30,181 bases of DNA, from assembly GCA_964481765.1 (NCBI GenBank), contig CAYZVJ010000033.1:1-30181 (forward strand). The letters run 5' to 3'. The translations under genes and the position numbers were made by a program. Origin of the DNA: G020353115 sp964481765 (GTDB lineage Bacteria > Bacteroidota > Bacteroidia > Bacteroidales > VadinHA17). The notes beneath the pieces are model-generated. The model was not told the origin of the DNA, searched no databases, and saw only the letters and a program-made list of their open reading frames with translations. Below, piece after piece: positions 17,164 to 25,197 of the stretch (its first letter is position 1; every line of letters begins with the position of its first letter).

Positions 17164-17176
17164 ATGATCCTGCAAA

Positions 17177-17335
17177 CTAAACTTTATGCCTGGGTTCATC
17201 AGAAACAGAGGCTTTTCTCCTCCCTTTTCTTCTGCGGTTTGCCAGGACCTTCCTGCCGCTAACGGACGACATCCGCTCACGAAATCCGTGCTTGTTTTTC
17301 CTCTTTCTTCTGGAGGGTTGAAATGTTCTTTTCAT
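17177..17335 (-). CDS. rpmH: Large ribosomal subunit protein bL34
   Basis: A 52-residue, very basic protein that starts MKRTFQPSRRKRKNKHGFRE, the invariant beginning of bL34, and continues with RMSS, GRKVLANRRRKGRRK and a short VSDEPRHKV tail. The length is that of Bacteroidota L34. It is a structural protein of the 50S subunit. The gene is easy to miss because of its size. A well-formed promoter precedes it: a TAGTTTTG -7 box at 17368-17375 with a TTTG 18 bases further upstream. It lies downstream of rsmG on the same strand but probably has its own transcript. Confidence 0.97.
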   Translation of the reverse strand: MKRTFQPSRRKRKNKHGFRERMSSVSGRKVLANRRRKGRRKASVSDEPRHKV

Positions 17336-17367
17336 CCTGTTCCTGTTTCAGTCAAAAAATGAGATTG

Positions 17368-17397
17368 CAAAACTAATGTTTTTTTCCGGATTCCAAA
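17368..17397 (-). promoter_or_regulatory. rpmH promoter (TTTG - 18 bases - TAGTTTTG)
   Basis: On the minus strand, TTTG (17397-17394) is followed after 18 bases by TAGTTTTG (17375-17368), close to the Bacteroidota sigma-ABfr consensus in both sequence and spacing. The -7 box ends 32 bases before the rpmH ATG. It is the best complete promoter in the window. Confidence 0.65.
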
Positions 17398-17410
17398 AGA
17401 ATGATCTGTT

Positions 17411-18046
17411 TTATTCGGGCCATTCATTTGCAGGCAGATAGATGATTTTTTTGGTTTCAAAATAGGGCTCATAAAAAAAATCAGTAATAGTAAACAGGCT
17501 GACCCTATCTCGATACTGCTTTAACTCGTCCGTTATATCTCCGCCTTTCAGGCAGATCAACCCGTTACAGAATGAATGCCTGCTCGCTTCGTTAATAAGC
17601 ATCGAAACCCATGGAATCATGGTTTGGAGTGAGGTAACAGCACGGCAAACAATAAAATCATATTTCTCATTAATCTCCTCTATCCTTGTTTGTAACACCG
17701 TGGTATTTGATAAACCGAGATCAGATGTTATTGATTTTACTGCAATGACCTTTTTACCAATTGAGTCAGCCAGGTAAAAATCGACTTCCGGGAAGAAAAT
17801 AGCCAGTGGTACACCAGGGAATCCTCCACCGGTGCCCGCATCCAGGATCTTTGTTCCCGGCTCGAAAGGAAAAACTTTAGCAATCGCCAACGAATGAAGT
17901 ACATGATGCAAATACAAATTCTGTAAATCACGCCTGGAGATCAGGTTTATCCGTTCGTTCCAGTAAGAATACAGGTTCCTGAGTGCCTTAAACTGATCTA
18001 TCGCTGTTTTGGAAAGATCAGGAAAATATTTATGAAGTAACTCCAT
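17411..18046 (-). CDS. rsmG: 16S rRNA (guanine527-N7)-methyltransferase RsmG
   Basis: A 211-residue SAM-dependent methyltransferase that makes m7G527 in 16S rRNA, the modification whose loss gives low-level streptomycin resistance. The SAM-binding motif KILDAGTGGGFPGVPLAIFF (66-85) is the diagnostic RsmG sequence. The N-terminal WNERINLISRRD (29-40) and the IVCRAV segment in the second half are also typical. The length is normal. It follows the sigma factor gene by 26 bases on the same strand and is probably co-transcribed with it and with the glycosyltransferase. Confidence 0.95.
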   Translation of the reverse strand: MELLHKYFPDLSKTAIDQFKALRNLYSYWNERINLISRRDLQNLYLHHVLHSLAIAKVFPFEPGTKILDAGTGGGFPGVPLAIFFPEVDFYLADSIGKKVIAVKSITSDLGLSNTTVLQTRIEEINEKYDFIVCRAVTSLQTMIPWVSMLINEASRHSFCNGLICLKGGDITDELKQYRDRVSLFTITDFFYEPYFETKKIIYLPANEWPE

Positions 18047-18072
18047 GGTATCTGGATTCCCCTGCAGAACAT

Positions 18073-18672
18073 TCAGATCTTTACTTCCGGATTATTCAGG
18101 ATGTTGAACAGGAGTTCTCTGGCCCGGAAGAGTTGTGCTTTTACCGTACCAATTGGAAGATCCAGTTCCTGCGCAATCTCTTCGTAGGAATACTCTTTGA
18201 AGTAGCGTAATTCGATCAGTCTACGGTATCGGGGCTTTAATTTGGTTACCACCGTATGCATCAGGTTCACCTTTTGCTTTTTTATTAGATCCTCTTCGGG
18301 ATCCAGGGTGCCCGATTGGATACTATTGGAAACACTTTCCTGATCCTCGTGATTCTGATCGAGGGATATTAGATTTCCCCTTTTTTTGCGTATGAAGTCG
18401 ATACAATTATTGGAAGCGATCTTAAATAACCAGGTACTGAATGCATAGGTTGGTGTATACTGGTCAAGGTTTTTAAATGCCTTCCCAAAGGCTTCTATGG
18501 TTAAGTCCTCAGCATCACTGGGATTATTTACCATCTTCAGCAACATATAATAAATGGCATCACGGTATTTTCCCAGAAGTTCAGCATACGCTTTTTGATC
18601 TCCTTTACGGGCCAGATGAACCAGTTGGAGATCATATTGTGCTTTTTCAGACAGGTTAGGATTTACTTCCAT
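18073..18672 (-). CDS. ECF-type RNA polymerase sigma factor
   Basis: A 199-residue sigma-70 family protein with only regions 2 and 4, so an ECF-type factor. Region 2 is at about 35-98, with the core-binding DAEDLTIEAFGKAFKNL stretch (53-69) and FSTWLFKIASNNCIDFIRKK (78-97). An acidic linker (about 103-131) leads to region 4 (135-188), with the helix-turn-helix YSYEEIAQELDLPIGTVKAQLFRARE (161-186). No anti-sigma gene is adjacent: rsmG follows and a glycosyltransferase precedes. Its ATG lies inside the end of the glycosyltransferase gene (10-base overlap), which suggests translational coupling. Its regulon cannot be read from here. Confidence 0.93.
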   Translation of the reverse strand: MEVNPNLSEKAQYDLQLVHLARKGDQKAYAELLGKYRDAIYYMLLKMVNNPSDAEDLTIEAFGKAFKNLDQYTPTYAFSTWLFKIASNNCIDFIRKKRGNLISLDQNHEDQESVSNSIQSGTLDPEEDLIKKQKVNLMHTVVTKLKPRYRRLIELRYFKEYSYEEIAQELDLPIGTVKAQLFRARELLFNILNNPEVKI

Positions 18673-19799
18673 GAAGGCCGTTGTTCCATTGACAGGTTTG
18701 TAATAAAAATCCCGAGATTCAGGAATGGTGATAAAATGTCAAAGATAAGCGAATATAATAATAAATGCCTTTCCTCCAATTTGATTAATGCATATTTGTA
18801 AACAGTCAACTGGCAAATCCACCGGAAAACGAATGCTCCCAGAATCCAGGGCAGCAGGGTGTTTGTCGCTATCAGATACACAAAGGTTGCGTAAAAGAAT
18901 TCGCGGCTGATCACCTCACCTCCCAACAGGATTTTGTGTTTTTTCTTATAATACAATCCTGTGGTAAGATGCCTTTTTTTCTGTTTTACCCATTCAATAA
19001 AACTGGTTTTTGGTACAGACCGGATGTGGCTTTGTTTTAAATATTCTGTTTTTGTTTTGTCCTTTCGTGCAAGCATATTGACTAAAAGATCGTCATCGCC
19101 GGAGACCAGATTGAAATGGGATGAAAATCCCCTGTTTTTGAAAAAGAAAGATTTCCTGTACGCCAGATTCCTCCCTACACCCATATAGGGAATTCCTGCC
19201 ATGGCAAAGCCCAGGAATTGCATTGCAATAAACGTGGTCTCATAACGAATGTATTTGTTCAAAAGGCCTTTCTCTTGCCTGTACCCGCCATATCCCAGGA
19301 CAATATCGGTATTCTTTGTAAAATTTTTCTGCATGGCCGATAACCATCCCGTCGATTCAGCATAGCAATCGGCGTCGGTGAACAGGAGCCATTCATGACT
19401 GGCTGCTTTTATTCCGATAAGCAGGGCAAATTTTTTGGAGTGTTTGAATTTTGGGTCCTTCTTTATGGTGGATACCTTCAGGTGGCTGTATCTCTCCTGG
19501 AACTCCTCCAGGATGTTTTGTGTATCATCCTCCGAACAGTCATTCACAACAATCACTTCATATTCCGGATAATCCTGGGTTAATATTGAGGGCAGGAATT
19601 GCCTGAGATTATTCGCCTCGTTCTTTGCACAGATGATTACAGATACCGGTGAAGATGCCGCTTTTTTTGTTCCAGGTTTTGCAAATCCCGGTCTTGAATA
19701 AAAAAACAGGTAATAAAACAGTTGAATTGCCAGGCAAAGGATGAATATACCCAGTGTAACATGTTGAAACGAGAACAGACTGATAACGGTTAAACTCAT
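18663..19799 (-). CDS. Membrane-bound family 2 glycosyltransferase
   Basis: A 378-residue GT-A fold inverting glycosyltransferase, numbered from the ATG at 19799; an upstream TTG at 19829 extends the frame by ten residues but is less likely. An N-terminal membrane helix (about 12-34) is followed by the GT2 domain with VSVIICAKNEANNL (52-65), VVNDCSEDD (84-92), the metal-binding TDAD (141-144), GDDD (234-237) and a QKKRH element (273-277) at the QxxRW position. Two or more C-terminal membrane segments lie at about 300-325 and 345-366. It is predicted to build a surface or membrane glycan; donor and acceptor are unknown. It leads the operon with the sigma factor and rsmG, and is divergent from tgt. 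Confidence 0.9.
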   Translation of the reverse strand: MSLTVISLFSFQHVTLGIFILCLAIQLFYYLFFYSRPGFAKPGTKKAASSPVSVIICAKNEANNLRQFLPSILTQDYPEYEVIVVNDCSEDDTQNILEEFQERYSHLKVSTIKKDPKFKHSKKFALLIGIKAASHEWLLFTDADCYAESTGWLSAMQKNFTKNTDIVLGYGGYRQEKGLLNKYIRYETTFIAMQFLGFAMAGIPYMGVGRNLAYRKSFFFKNRGFSSHFNLVSGDDDLLVNMLARKDKTKTEYLKQSHIRSVPKTSFIEWVKQKKRHLTTGLYYKKKHKILLGGEVISREFFYATFVYLIATNTLLPWILGAFVFRWICQLTVYKYALIKLEERHLLLYSLIFDILSPFLNLGIFITNLSMEQRPSWK

Positions 19800-19913
19800 C
19801 CGCGGAGATTTTGAGCGCAATTTTATCAAACATTTCGGTGTTACACAAACAAACGATTAACAAGTCGAAAAATTTTATTCACAATCCGTATCTTTATTCC
19901 GAAAAGAGGAATC

Positions 19914-21044
19914 ATGAAATTCGAAGTACTCCGGAAAGATCCTAAATCGGAAGCCCGGACAGGTGTTCTGGAAACGGATCACGGCAGGATTGAAACACCG
20001 GTCTTCATGCCCGTTGGTACTGGAGGCACAGTAAAAGGGGTGCTTCAACGCGATCTTGAAGAAGAGATCAATGCACAGATTATTTTAGGGAATACCTATC
20101 ACCTTTACCTGAGACCCGGAACCGGTATCATTGAAGGAGCCGGCGGACTGCATAAATTCATCTCCTGGTCCAGGCCCATTCTCACCGATAGCGGAGGATA
20201 CCAGGTCTTCTCCCTGGCTGATAACCGCAAACTCAGTCGGGAGGGTGCTGCCTTTAAATCGCACATTGACGGGTCAGCTCATTTTTTTACGCCGGAACAT
20301 GTGGTAACAATCCAGAAGCTGATCGGAGCGGACATCACAATGGCATTCGATGAGTGTACTCCATATCCCTGCACTGTTCGGGATGCCGGGAAATCGATGC
20401 AATTAACGCACTTGTGGCTTGCCAGGGGGATTAAAGCTTTTGATGCAACAGAACCCCTCTATGGGCATGAACAGGTTTTCTTTCCAATCGTACAGGGGAG
20501 TATCTATCCGGATCTCCGCAAAGAGTCTGCTGAGAAGATTGCATCCTGTAACCGGGAAGGAAATGCCATAGGGGGTTTGTCGGTGGGCGAACCGGAAGAG
20601 CAGATGTATGAAATGACCGACATTGTCAACCGCATCCTGCCGGAAGATAAACCCAGGTATTTAATGGGTGTCGGTACACCGGGTAATATTCTGGAATCAA
20701 TCAGTCTTGGAGTCGATATGTTCGACTGCGTTATACCTACACGAAATGGAAGAAATGGTATGCTCTACACCCAGCACGGGATCATGAATATGAAAAACCG
20801 TCAGTGGAAAGATGATCATACACCAATTGATCCCGGTGGACCTTCCCATGTAAGCAGACAATATTCCAAAGCCTATATCCGTCATTTATTTGTGTCAGGG
20901 GAGTTGCTTGGAGCACAGATTGCCACGATTCATAATTTAAGTTTCTATCTTTGGCTGATGAAAGAAGCCCGGAAAAAAATTGCAGATGGAGAATTCTCTG
21001 CATGGAAGGATCAGATGATTACTAACGTGATGAACAGGATATAA
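19914..21044 (+). CDS. tgt: Queuine/preQ1 tRNA-guanine transglycosylase, without zinc cysteines
   Basis: A 376-residue enzyme that exchanges guanine 34 of GUN-anticodon tRNAs for the queuosine precursor preQ1. The catalytic residues are present: Asp92 in TDSGGYQVFS, Asp271 in MFDCVIPTRNGRNG, and GGLSVGE (220-226). The usual C-x-C-x2-C zinc site after IDP is absent: those three positions are Gly309, Ser311 and Ser314, while the fourth ligand, His340, remains. I recall other Bacteroidota TGTs reading similarly here, so this may be a lineage trait and not damage. The length and remaining motifs are normal. The stop overlaps the ATG of the LptF/G gene by one base. A near-consensus -7 box (TATCTTTA, 19889-19896) lies 17 bases upstream. 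Confidence 0.95.
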   Translation: MKFEVLRKDPKSEARTGVLETDHGRIETPVFMPVGTGGTVKGVLQRDLEEEINAQIILGNTYHLYLRPGTGIIEGAGGLHKFISWSRPILTDSGGYQVFSLADNRKLSREGAAFKSHIDGSAHFFTPEHVVTIQKLIGADITMAFDECTPYPCTVRDAGKSMQLTHLWLARGIKAFDATEPLYGHEQVFFPIVQGSIYPDLRKESAEKIASCNREGNAIGGLSVGEPEEQMYEMTDIVNRILPEDKPRYLMGVGTPGNILESISLGVDMFDCVIPTRNGRNGMLYTQHGIMNMKNRQWKDDHTPIDPGGPSHVSRQYSKAYIRHLFVSGELLGAQIATIHNLSFYLWLMKEARKKIADGEFSAWKDQMITNVMNRI

Positions 21045-22138
21045 TGGACCTGAAACTACGGATCGTTGATTATTACATTATCAGGAAATTCCTGGGGACG
21101 TTTGTCTATGCACTGGTGCTTATTATCTCGATCGCCGTGATCTTTGATTTTGCCGAAAAACTTGATGACTTCATTGAAAAGGAGGCTCCTATGCGAGCCA
21201 TACTGTTCGATTATTATTTAAATTTCATTCCCTATTTTGCTGTGCTCTTCAGTCCGCTGTTTACCTTCATTACGGTCATTTTCTTTACCTCTAAGATGGC
21301 CTATAACACGGAGATTATCGCACTGCTCAGTAATGGTATGAGCTTTAACCGCCTGCTCTGGCCTTACTTTCTGAGCGCCCTTCTGATCGCAATTTTTACC
21401 TTCACCCTGAACAATTTCGTAATACCCCATGCCAACAAAGAACGATTGGAATTTGAGGAACTCTATTACAGGAACAATCCGGTCCGGTACACCGACCGGG
21501 ATATACACATGCAAATCCTCCCCAATGTCTATATCTACATGGAGAGTTATAGCAACTTACAGGATGTGGGTTACAAATTCTCCCTGGAAGAGTTTAATGA
21601 TAGCGGTCAGTTGAAAAGTAAAATGATGGCTGATTACATCAAGTGGGATACCGCGCTGAGCAAGTGGTCTGTCCGCAATTACTACATTCGCACAATCGAT
21701 GGGATTGAGGAGACCATTGAGAAAGGAAGACGCCTGGATACCACCCTGACCATTTTCCCGTCTGATTTTGCACGGAGGGAGAATATCAAATCAACGATGA
21801 ACATGCATGAGCTGAACCGGTTTATCAGTCAGCAGAAACTGCAGGGAGCCGATAATGTGGAAGTATATATGATCGAACGATACAGCCGGTATGCAATGCC
21901 CTTCTCAACATTCATTCTGACACTGATCGGTCTGACCTTATCGTCAAGAAAAGCCAAAGAAGGTATTGGTGCCCAGATCGGTGCGGGGATCTTCCTGAGC
22001 TTCTCCTATATATTCTTTATGCAGTTCAGTGCCCAGTTTGCCATTAACGGGAGCATCCCTGCATTGCTTGCTGTATGGATCCCCAATATCCTCTATTCCA
22101 TCATTGCCGTTTTTCTCTTTGTCATAGCCCCAAAATGA
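21044..22138 (+). CDS. LptF/LptG family permease (lipopolysaccharide export)
   Basis: A 364-residue inner-membrane protein of the YjgP/YjgQ family, part of the LptB2FG transporter that extracts LPS from the inner membrane. The architecture is typical. Three N-terminal membrane segments lie at about 15-35, 57-82 and 100-122, then a periplasmic beta-jellyroll region (about 130-280), then three C-terminal segments in the last 85 residues. LDDFIEKEAP (40-49) and the NTEIIALLSNGMSF coupling-helix stretch (88-101) are characteristic. LptF and LptG are too alike to separate by eye. The ATG overlaps the tgt stop (TAATG), so the two are translationally coupled. Confidence 0.93.
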   Translation: MDLKLRIVDYYIIRKFLGTFVYALVLIISIAVIFDFAEKLDDFIEKEAPMRAILFDYYLNFIPYFAVLFSPLFTFITVIFFTSKMAYNTEIIALLSNGMSFNRLLWPYFLSALLIAIFTFTLNNFVIPHANKERLEFEELYYRNNPVRYTDRDIHMQILPNVYIYMESYSNLQDVGYKFSLEEFNDSGQLKSKMMADYIKWDTALSKWSVRNYYIRTIDGIEETIEKGRRLDTTLTIFPSDFARRENIKSTMNMHELNRFISQQKLQGADNVEVYMIERYSRYAMPFSTFILTLIGLTLSSRKAKEGIGAQIGAGIFLSFSYIFFMQFSAQFAINGSIPALLAVWIPNILYSIIAVFLFVIAPK

Positions 22139-22256
22139 ATTTAGTCAAATAAATTTTTATAAATTGATATGATTTTGTAATGTTGTATGCTTTTTTCGAC
22201 CCTACAGCGGAAGATTTCGATGTTAATCGCTGATTACTAAACAAATACCCTAAGAA

Positions 22257-23801
22257 ATGCCACTAAAAAGCAAAATTAAAGAGTTGCATGAAAGGCGCGA
22301 ACAGGTCCTGAAAGGTGGAGGAGATAAAGCCATCGAAAAGCAGGTCGCAATGGGTAAGCTGACCGCCCGTGAACGGATTATTTCCCTTCTTGATGAAGAT
22401 TCCTTTAATGAGTATGATCTTTTCGTTGAGCATGAAGCCCGTGATTTTGATATGGATAAGAAAACGCTCCATGGTGATGGTGTGATAATCGGTACAGGAA
22501 CCATCTATGGTGCACCGATCTGCGTTTTTGCACAGGATTTTACAGTTGCCGGCGGATCCCTCGGGCTGATGCACTCGAGAAAGATAACAAAGATCATGGA
22601 CCATGCCCTTAAAATGCGTGTTCCATTGATCGGTATCAACGATTCCGGTGGCGCCAGAATACAGGAAGGAGTGAACTCCCTGGCAGGCTATGGGGAGATT
22701 TTTTTCAGGAATACCCTGAACTCCGGTGTAATTCCTCAATTATCAGTTATCCTGGGACCCTGTGCCGGCGGAGCAGTCTATTCCCCTGCTCTGACCGACT
22801 TTGTCTTCGTAGTTGACAAGATCTCAAAGATGTTCATCACCGGTCCTGAGGTGATCAAGACAGTCCTTGGTGAAGAGATCTCGATGGAAGATCTGGGAGG
22901 GGCCAGGGTACATAGTGAAATTTCAGGGAATGCCCATTTTTATGCGAAGAGTGAGCAGGAGTGTTTCGAGCAGATCAAGAAGCTGATTACCTTCATCCCC
23001 TGGAATAATGCACAGAAAGCGAAAGCCTTTGAACCGAAAGAGCCGAATGAGCGATTTAAGATCGAGAATATTGTTCCCGGCGATCCAACCCTGCCATACG
23101 ATGTGAGAAACGTGATCAGGGCTATTGTTGATGATTCCGATTTTTTCGAGATCCAGGAGTTCTGGGCAACAAACATCGTCATTGGATTCGGGAGAATCGG
23201 AGGCCCTACCATTGGCTTTGTTGCTAATCAGCCACTGGTCCTTGCCGGTGTTCTTGATGTGGACTCTTCCGATAAGGCAGCACGCTTTATCCGCTTCTGT
23301 GATGCATTCAATATTCCCATCGTTACCCTTGTCGATCTGCCAGGATACCTTCCCGGCGTAGACCAGGAACATGCAGGCGTGATCCGGCATGGGGCGAAAG
23401 TACTCTATGCATACAGCGAAGCCACCGTGCCAAAAATCACAGTTATCCTCCGGAAAGCTTATGGCGGGGGATACATTGCTATGAATTCGCGACACCTGCG
23501 TGCCGACTTCGTTTTTTCATGGCCGGGTGCTGAAATAGCCGTGATGGGTCCCGAAGGGGCAGCCAACATTATTTTCAGGAGAGAGATCAATGAAGCTGAA
23601 GACCCGGAGAAGGTCAGGGCACAAAAGGTGAAGGAGTATAAGGATAAATTTGCCAATCCATACGTTGCTGCTGCAAAAGGCTATATCGACTCGGTGATTG
23701 AACCGGCAGAAACCAGAACCCTCCTGCTGCATGCCATCGAGGTGTCTGATAATAAAGCCGTGGCCGGCCCAAAAAAGAAACACGGAATTCCTCCTTTCTA
23801 A
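22257..23801 (+). CDS. Biotin-dependent acyl-CoA carboxyltransferase (propionyl-CoA carboxylase beta / methylmalonyl-CoA decarboxylase alpha type)
   Basis: A 514-residue carboxyltransferase with both crotonase-like halves. It moves a carboxyl group between biotin and an acyl-CoA, most likely propionyl-CoA/methylmalonyl-CoA. The N-half shows KLTARERI (34-41), FTVAGGSLGLMH (95-106), the oxyanion-forming NDSGGARIQEGV (128-139) and GPCAGGAVYSPALTDF (167-182). The C-half shows DLPGYLPGVDQEH, the second oxyanion site KAYGGGYIAMNS near residue 400 and WPGAEIAVMGPEGA. The C-terminus HGIPPF is usual. The biotin carrier gene follows after 12 bases. Neither a biotin carboxylase nor a sodium-pump decarboxylase beta subunit is in the window, so carboxylase and decarboxylase roles cannot be told apart here. 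Confidence 0.92.
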   Translation: MPLKSKIKELHERREQVLKGGGDKAIEKQVAMGKLTARERIISLLDEDSFNEYDLFVEHEARDFDMDKKTLHGDGVIIGTGTIYGAPICVFAQDFTVAGGSLGLMHSRKITKIMDHALKMRVPLIGINDSGGARIQEGVNSLAGYGEIFFRNTLNSGVIPQLSVILGPCAGGAVYSPALTDFVFVVDKISKMFITGPEVIKTVLGEEISMEDLGGARVHSEISGNAHFYAKSEQECFEQIKKLITFIPWNNAQKAKAFEPKEPNERFKIENIVPGDPTLPYDVRNVIRAIVDDSDFFEIQEFWATNIVIGFGRIGGPTIGFVANQPLVLAGVLDVDSSDKAARFIRFCDAFNIPIVTLVDLPGYLPGVDQEHAGVIRHGAKVLYAYSEATVPKITVILRKAYGGGYIAMNSRHLRADFVFSWPGAEIAVMGPEGAANIIFRREINEAEDPEKVRAQKVKEYKDKFANPYVAAAKGYIDSVIEPAETRTLLLHAIEVSDNKAVAGPKKKHGIPPF

Positions 23802-23813
23802 AATCTACGCATC

Positions 23814-24149
23814 ATGATTGAAAAGAAATCGAAAACGCCAAAAAAGGAGGTCAGTTTCTTAAATATTGACGGGACATACTATAAAACAAGGCTGACGGGA
23901 AAGTTTATGAATAGAACCGTTTGGGATAAGCCGGATGATAATAAATTGTTCTCCTTTATTCCCGGAACGATCAATAAAGTGTTTGTGGAAAAAGGTCAGA
24001 AAGTGAAGAAGGGAGAAAAAGTGGTGATCCTGGAAGCGATGAAGATGCAGAATAAAATCCTGATCTCCAGGGATGGCGTCATTAAACGGGTTTATGTAAA
24101 AGAGGGACAAATCCTTCCGAAAGGAGGACTGATCCTTGAACTGAAATAA
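23814..24149 (+). CDS. Biotin carboxyl carrier protein
   Basis: A 111-residue protein ending in a biotinyl domain. The biotin acceptor is Lys77 in the EAMKMQN motif (74-80), followed by the usual hammerhead strands to GLILELK. The N-terminal 40 residues are basic and carry FLNIDGTYYKTRLTGKFM, without the long Ala/Pro linker of fatty-acid AccB proteins. That, and the position 12 bases behind the carboxyltransferase gene, argue for the carrier subunit of the same acyl-CoA carboxylase or decarboxylase. It needs a biotin ligase encoded elsewhere. The stop is six bases from the convergent ispE stop. Confidence 0.93.
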   Translation: MIEKKSKTPKKEVSFLNIDGTYYKTRLTGKFMNRTVWDKPDDNKLFSFIPGTINKVFVEKGQKVKKGEKVVILEAMKMQNKILISRDGVIKRVYVKEGQILPKGGLILELK

Positions 24150-24155
24150 TGCTTT

Positions 24156-24980
24156 CTATAGTGTGCCCTGCCAGATGAAATACGCTGAAGGGATCCCTTT
24201 CAACGGAACTGCTTTCTCAAAGATGCCATAAACCGCCGACCCGCTCCCTGATAATGAACTGTATAAGGCACCGGACCGGTAAAGTGCCTCCTTCAGCTTA
24301 CCGATCTCCGGATAGTCATTGACAATATGTTCTTCAAAGTCATTCCAAATGGCTTGTTTCCACTCATGGATGGGCAGTTTAATGGATTCAAATAGCTGTT
24401 TACCCGATTCTTCAGGAGTTGCCTTTGTATAGGCTTCCGAGGTGTTAATGTGTATCCCGGGGTGAACAACAACAACGTGATATCCCGAGAGAATGGGTTC
24501 TGCCGGTGCCAGGTTGTTTCCTCTTCCGGTGGCAAAGGCAGGTTGGTTCCTTATAAAGAAGGGACAATCACTTCCCAGTGTACCTGCCATCTCTTCCATT
24601 TCGTGTGGTTTCATTCCAAGATCAAATGCGACGGATAACATGCGTATCATGAAAGCCCCGTTAGAAGAACCGCCACCCAACCCCGCTCCGGGAGGGATGA
24701 CTTTGTGCAGATGGATTTGTAAGGATGGTATAGGATATTTCTTTTTTACCAGATGACAGGCTTTAACGCATAAATTTTTTTCAACAGGATCGGAAAGAAC
24801 GATCCCGGTGTTTTCAAAACTGAAAACGGAATGGTCAGGAGGGGTGGCTACTGGTATAAACTCAAGTATATCACACATTCCAATGGGATAAAAAAGGCTT
24901 TCCAGATCGTGAAACCCGTCGGGCCGTTTGCGGATGATGTTTAATCCGATGTTGATTTTTGCATTTGGAAATTCCAGCAT
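24156..24980 (-). CDS. ispE: 4-diphosphocytidyl-2-C-methyl-D-erythritol kinase
   Basis: A 274-residue GHMP kinase of the MEP isoprenoid pathway that phosphorylates CDP-methylerythritol on the 2-hydroxyl. The N-terminal AKINIGLNI (7-15) holds the catalytic lysine, Lys8. The GHMP ATP-binding motif PPGAGLGGGSSNGAF follows near residue 100, and LGSDCPFF with the catalytic aspartate near residue 135. A late SLSGSGSAVYGIF motif gives the third GHMP element. The length is slightly short but within the family range. It is cytoplasmic and stands alone on the minus strand. A near-consensus -7 box (TAATTTTA) lies at 25003-25010, 22 bases upstream. Confidence 0.94.
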   Translation of the reverse strand: MLEFPNAKINIGLNIIRKRPDGFHDLESLFYPIGMCDILEFIPVATPPDHSVFSFENTGIVLSDPVEKNLCVKACHLVKKKYPIPSLQIHLHKVIPPGAGLGGGSSNGAFMIRMLSVAFDLGMKPHEMEEMAGTLGSDCPFFIRNQPAFATGRGNNLAPAEPILSGYHVVVVHPGIHINTSEAYTKATPEESGKQLFESIKLPIHEWKQAIWNDFEEHIVNDYPEIGKLKEALYRSGALYSSLSGSGSAVYGIFEKAVPLKGIPSAYFIWQGTL

Positions 24981-25168
24981 ACCTGATGATCCTAAACAGG
25001 TGTAAAATTATAAATCCTAAGCAGAATCGCTATTTGATTGTTCCACTTTTTTTTGTACTTTTTAGAGGAGTCATTCGGTGGAAATGTCCAATAAAAATTT
25101 GTTAACAATTGCACTTATTTTTAAACATGATGTTTATAAAAAGATCTTTTTTGACACACCCAATTTCA

Positions 25169-25176
25169 TACCTTTG
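25169..25176 (+). promoter_or_regulatory. Promoter -7 box (TACCTTTG) for dnaB
   Basis: Exact TAnnTTTG match ending 21 bases before the dnaB ATG. A TTTG at 25150-25153 is 15 bases upstream, slightly closer than usual. The rest of the 217-base gap (24981-25197) is AT-rich, with nothing else recognised. Confidence 0.5.
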
Positions 25177-25197
25177 AATCCTCAAAAATAGTGAATT

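Noticed and set aside
17377..17385. A T/A run near 17380 as an intrinsic terminator for rsmG
   Set aside because: No GC-rich stem precedes it in either direction. The run lies between the -33 and -7 elements of the rpmH promoter.
19800..19829. The ten-residue N-terminal extension of the glycosyltransferase from TTG 19829
   Set aside because: An ATG at 19799 begins directly before the membrane helix, and a near-consensus -7 box (TAAAATTG, 19818-19825) lies within the extension.
22923..23495. A 190-codon minus-strand open frame inside the carboxyltransferase gene
   Set aside because: It is antisense to conserved carboxyltransferase motifs and has no recognisable protein features.
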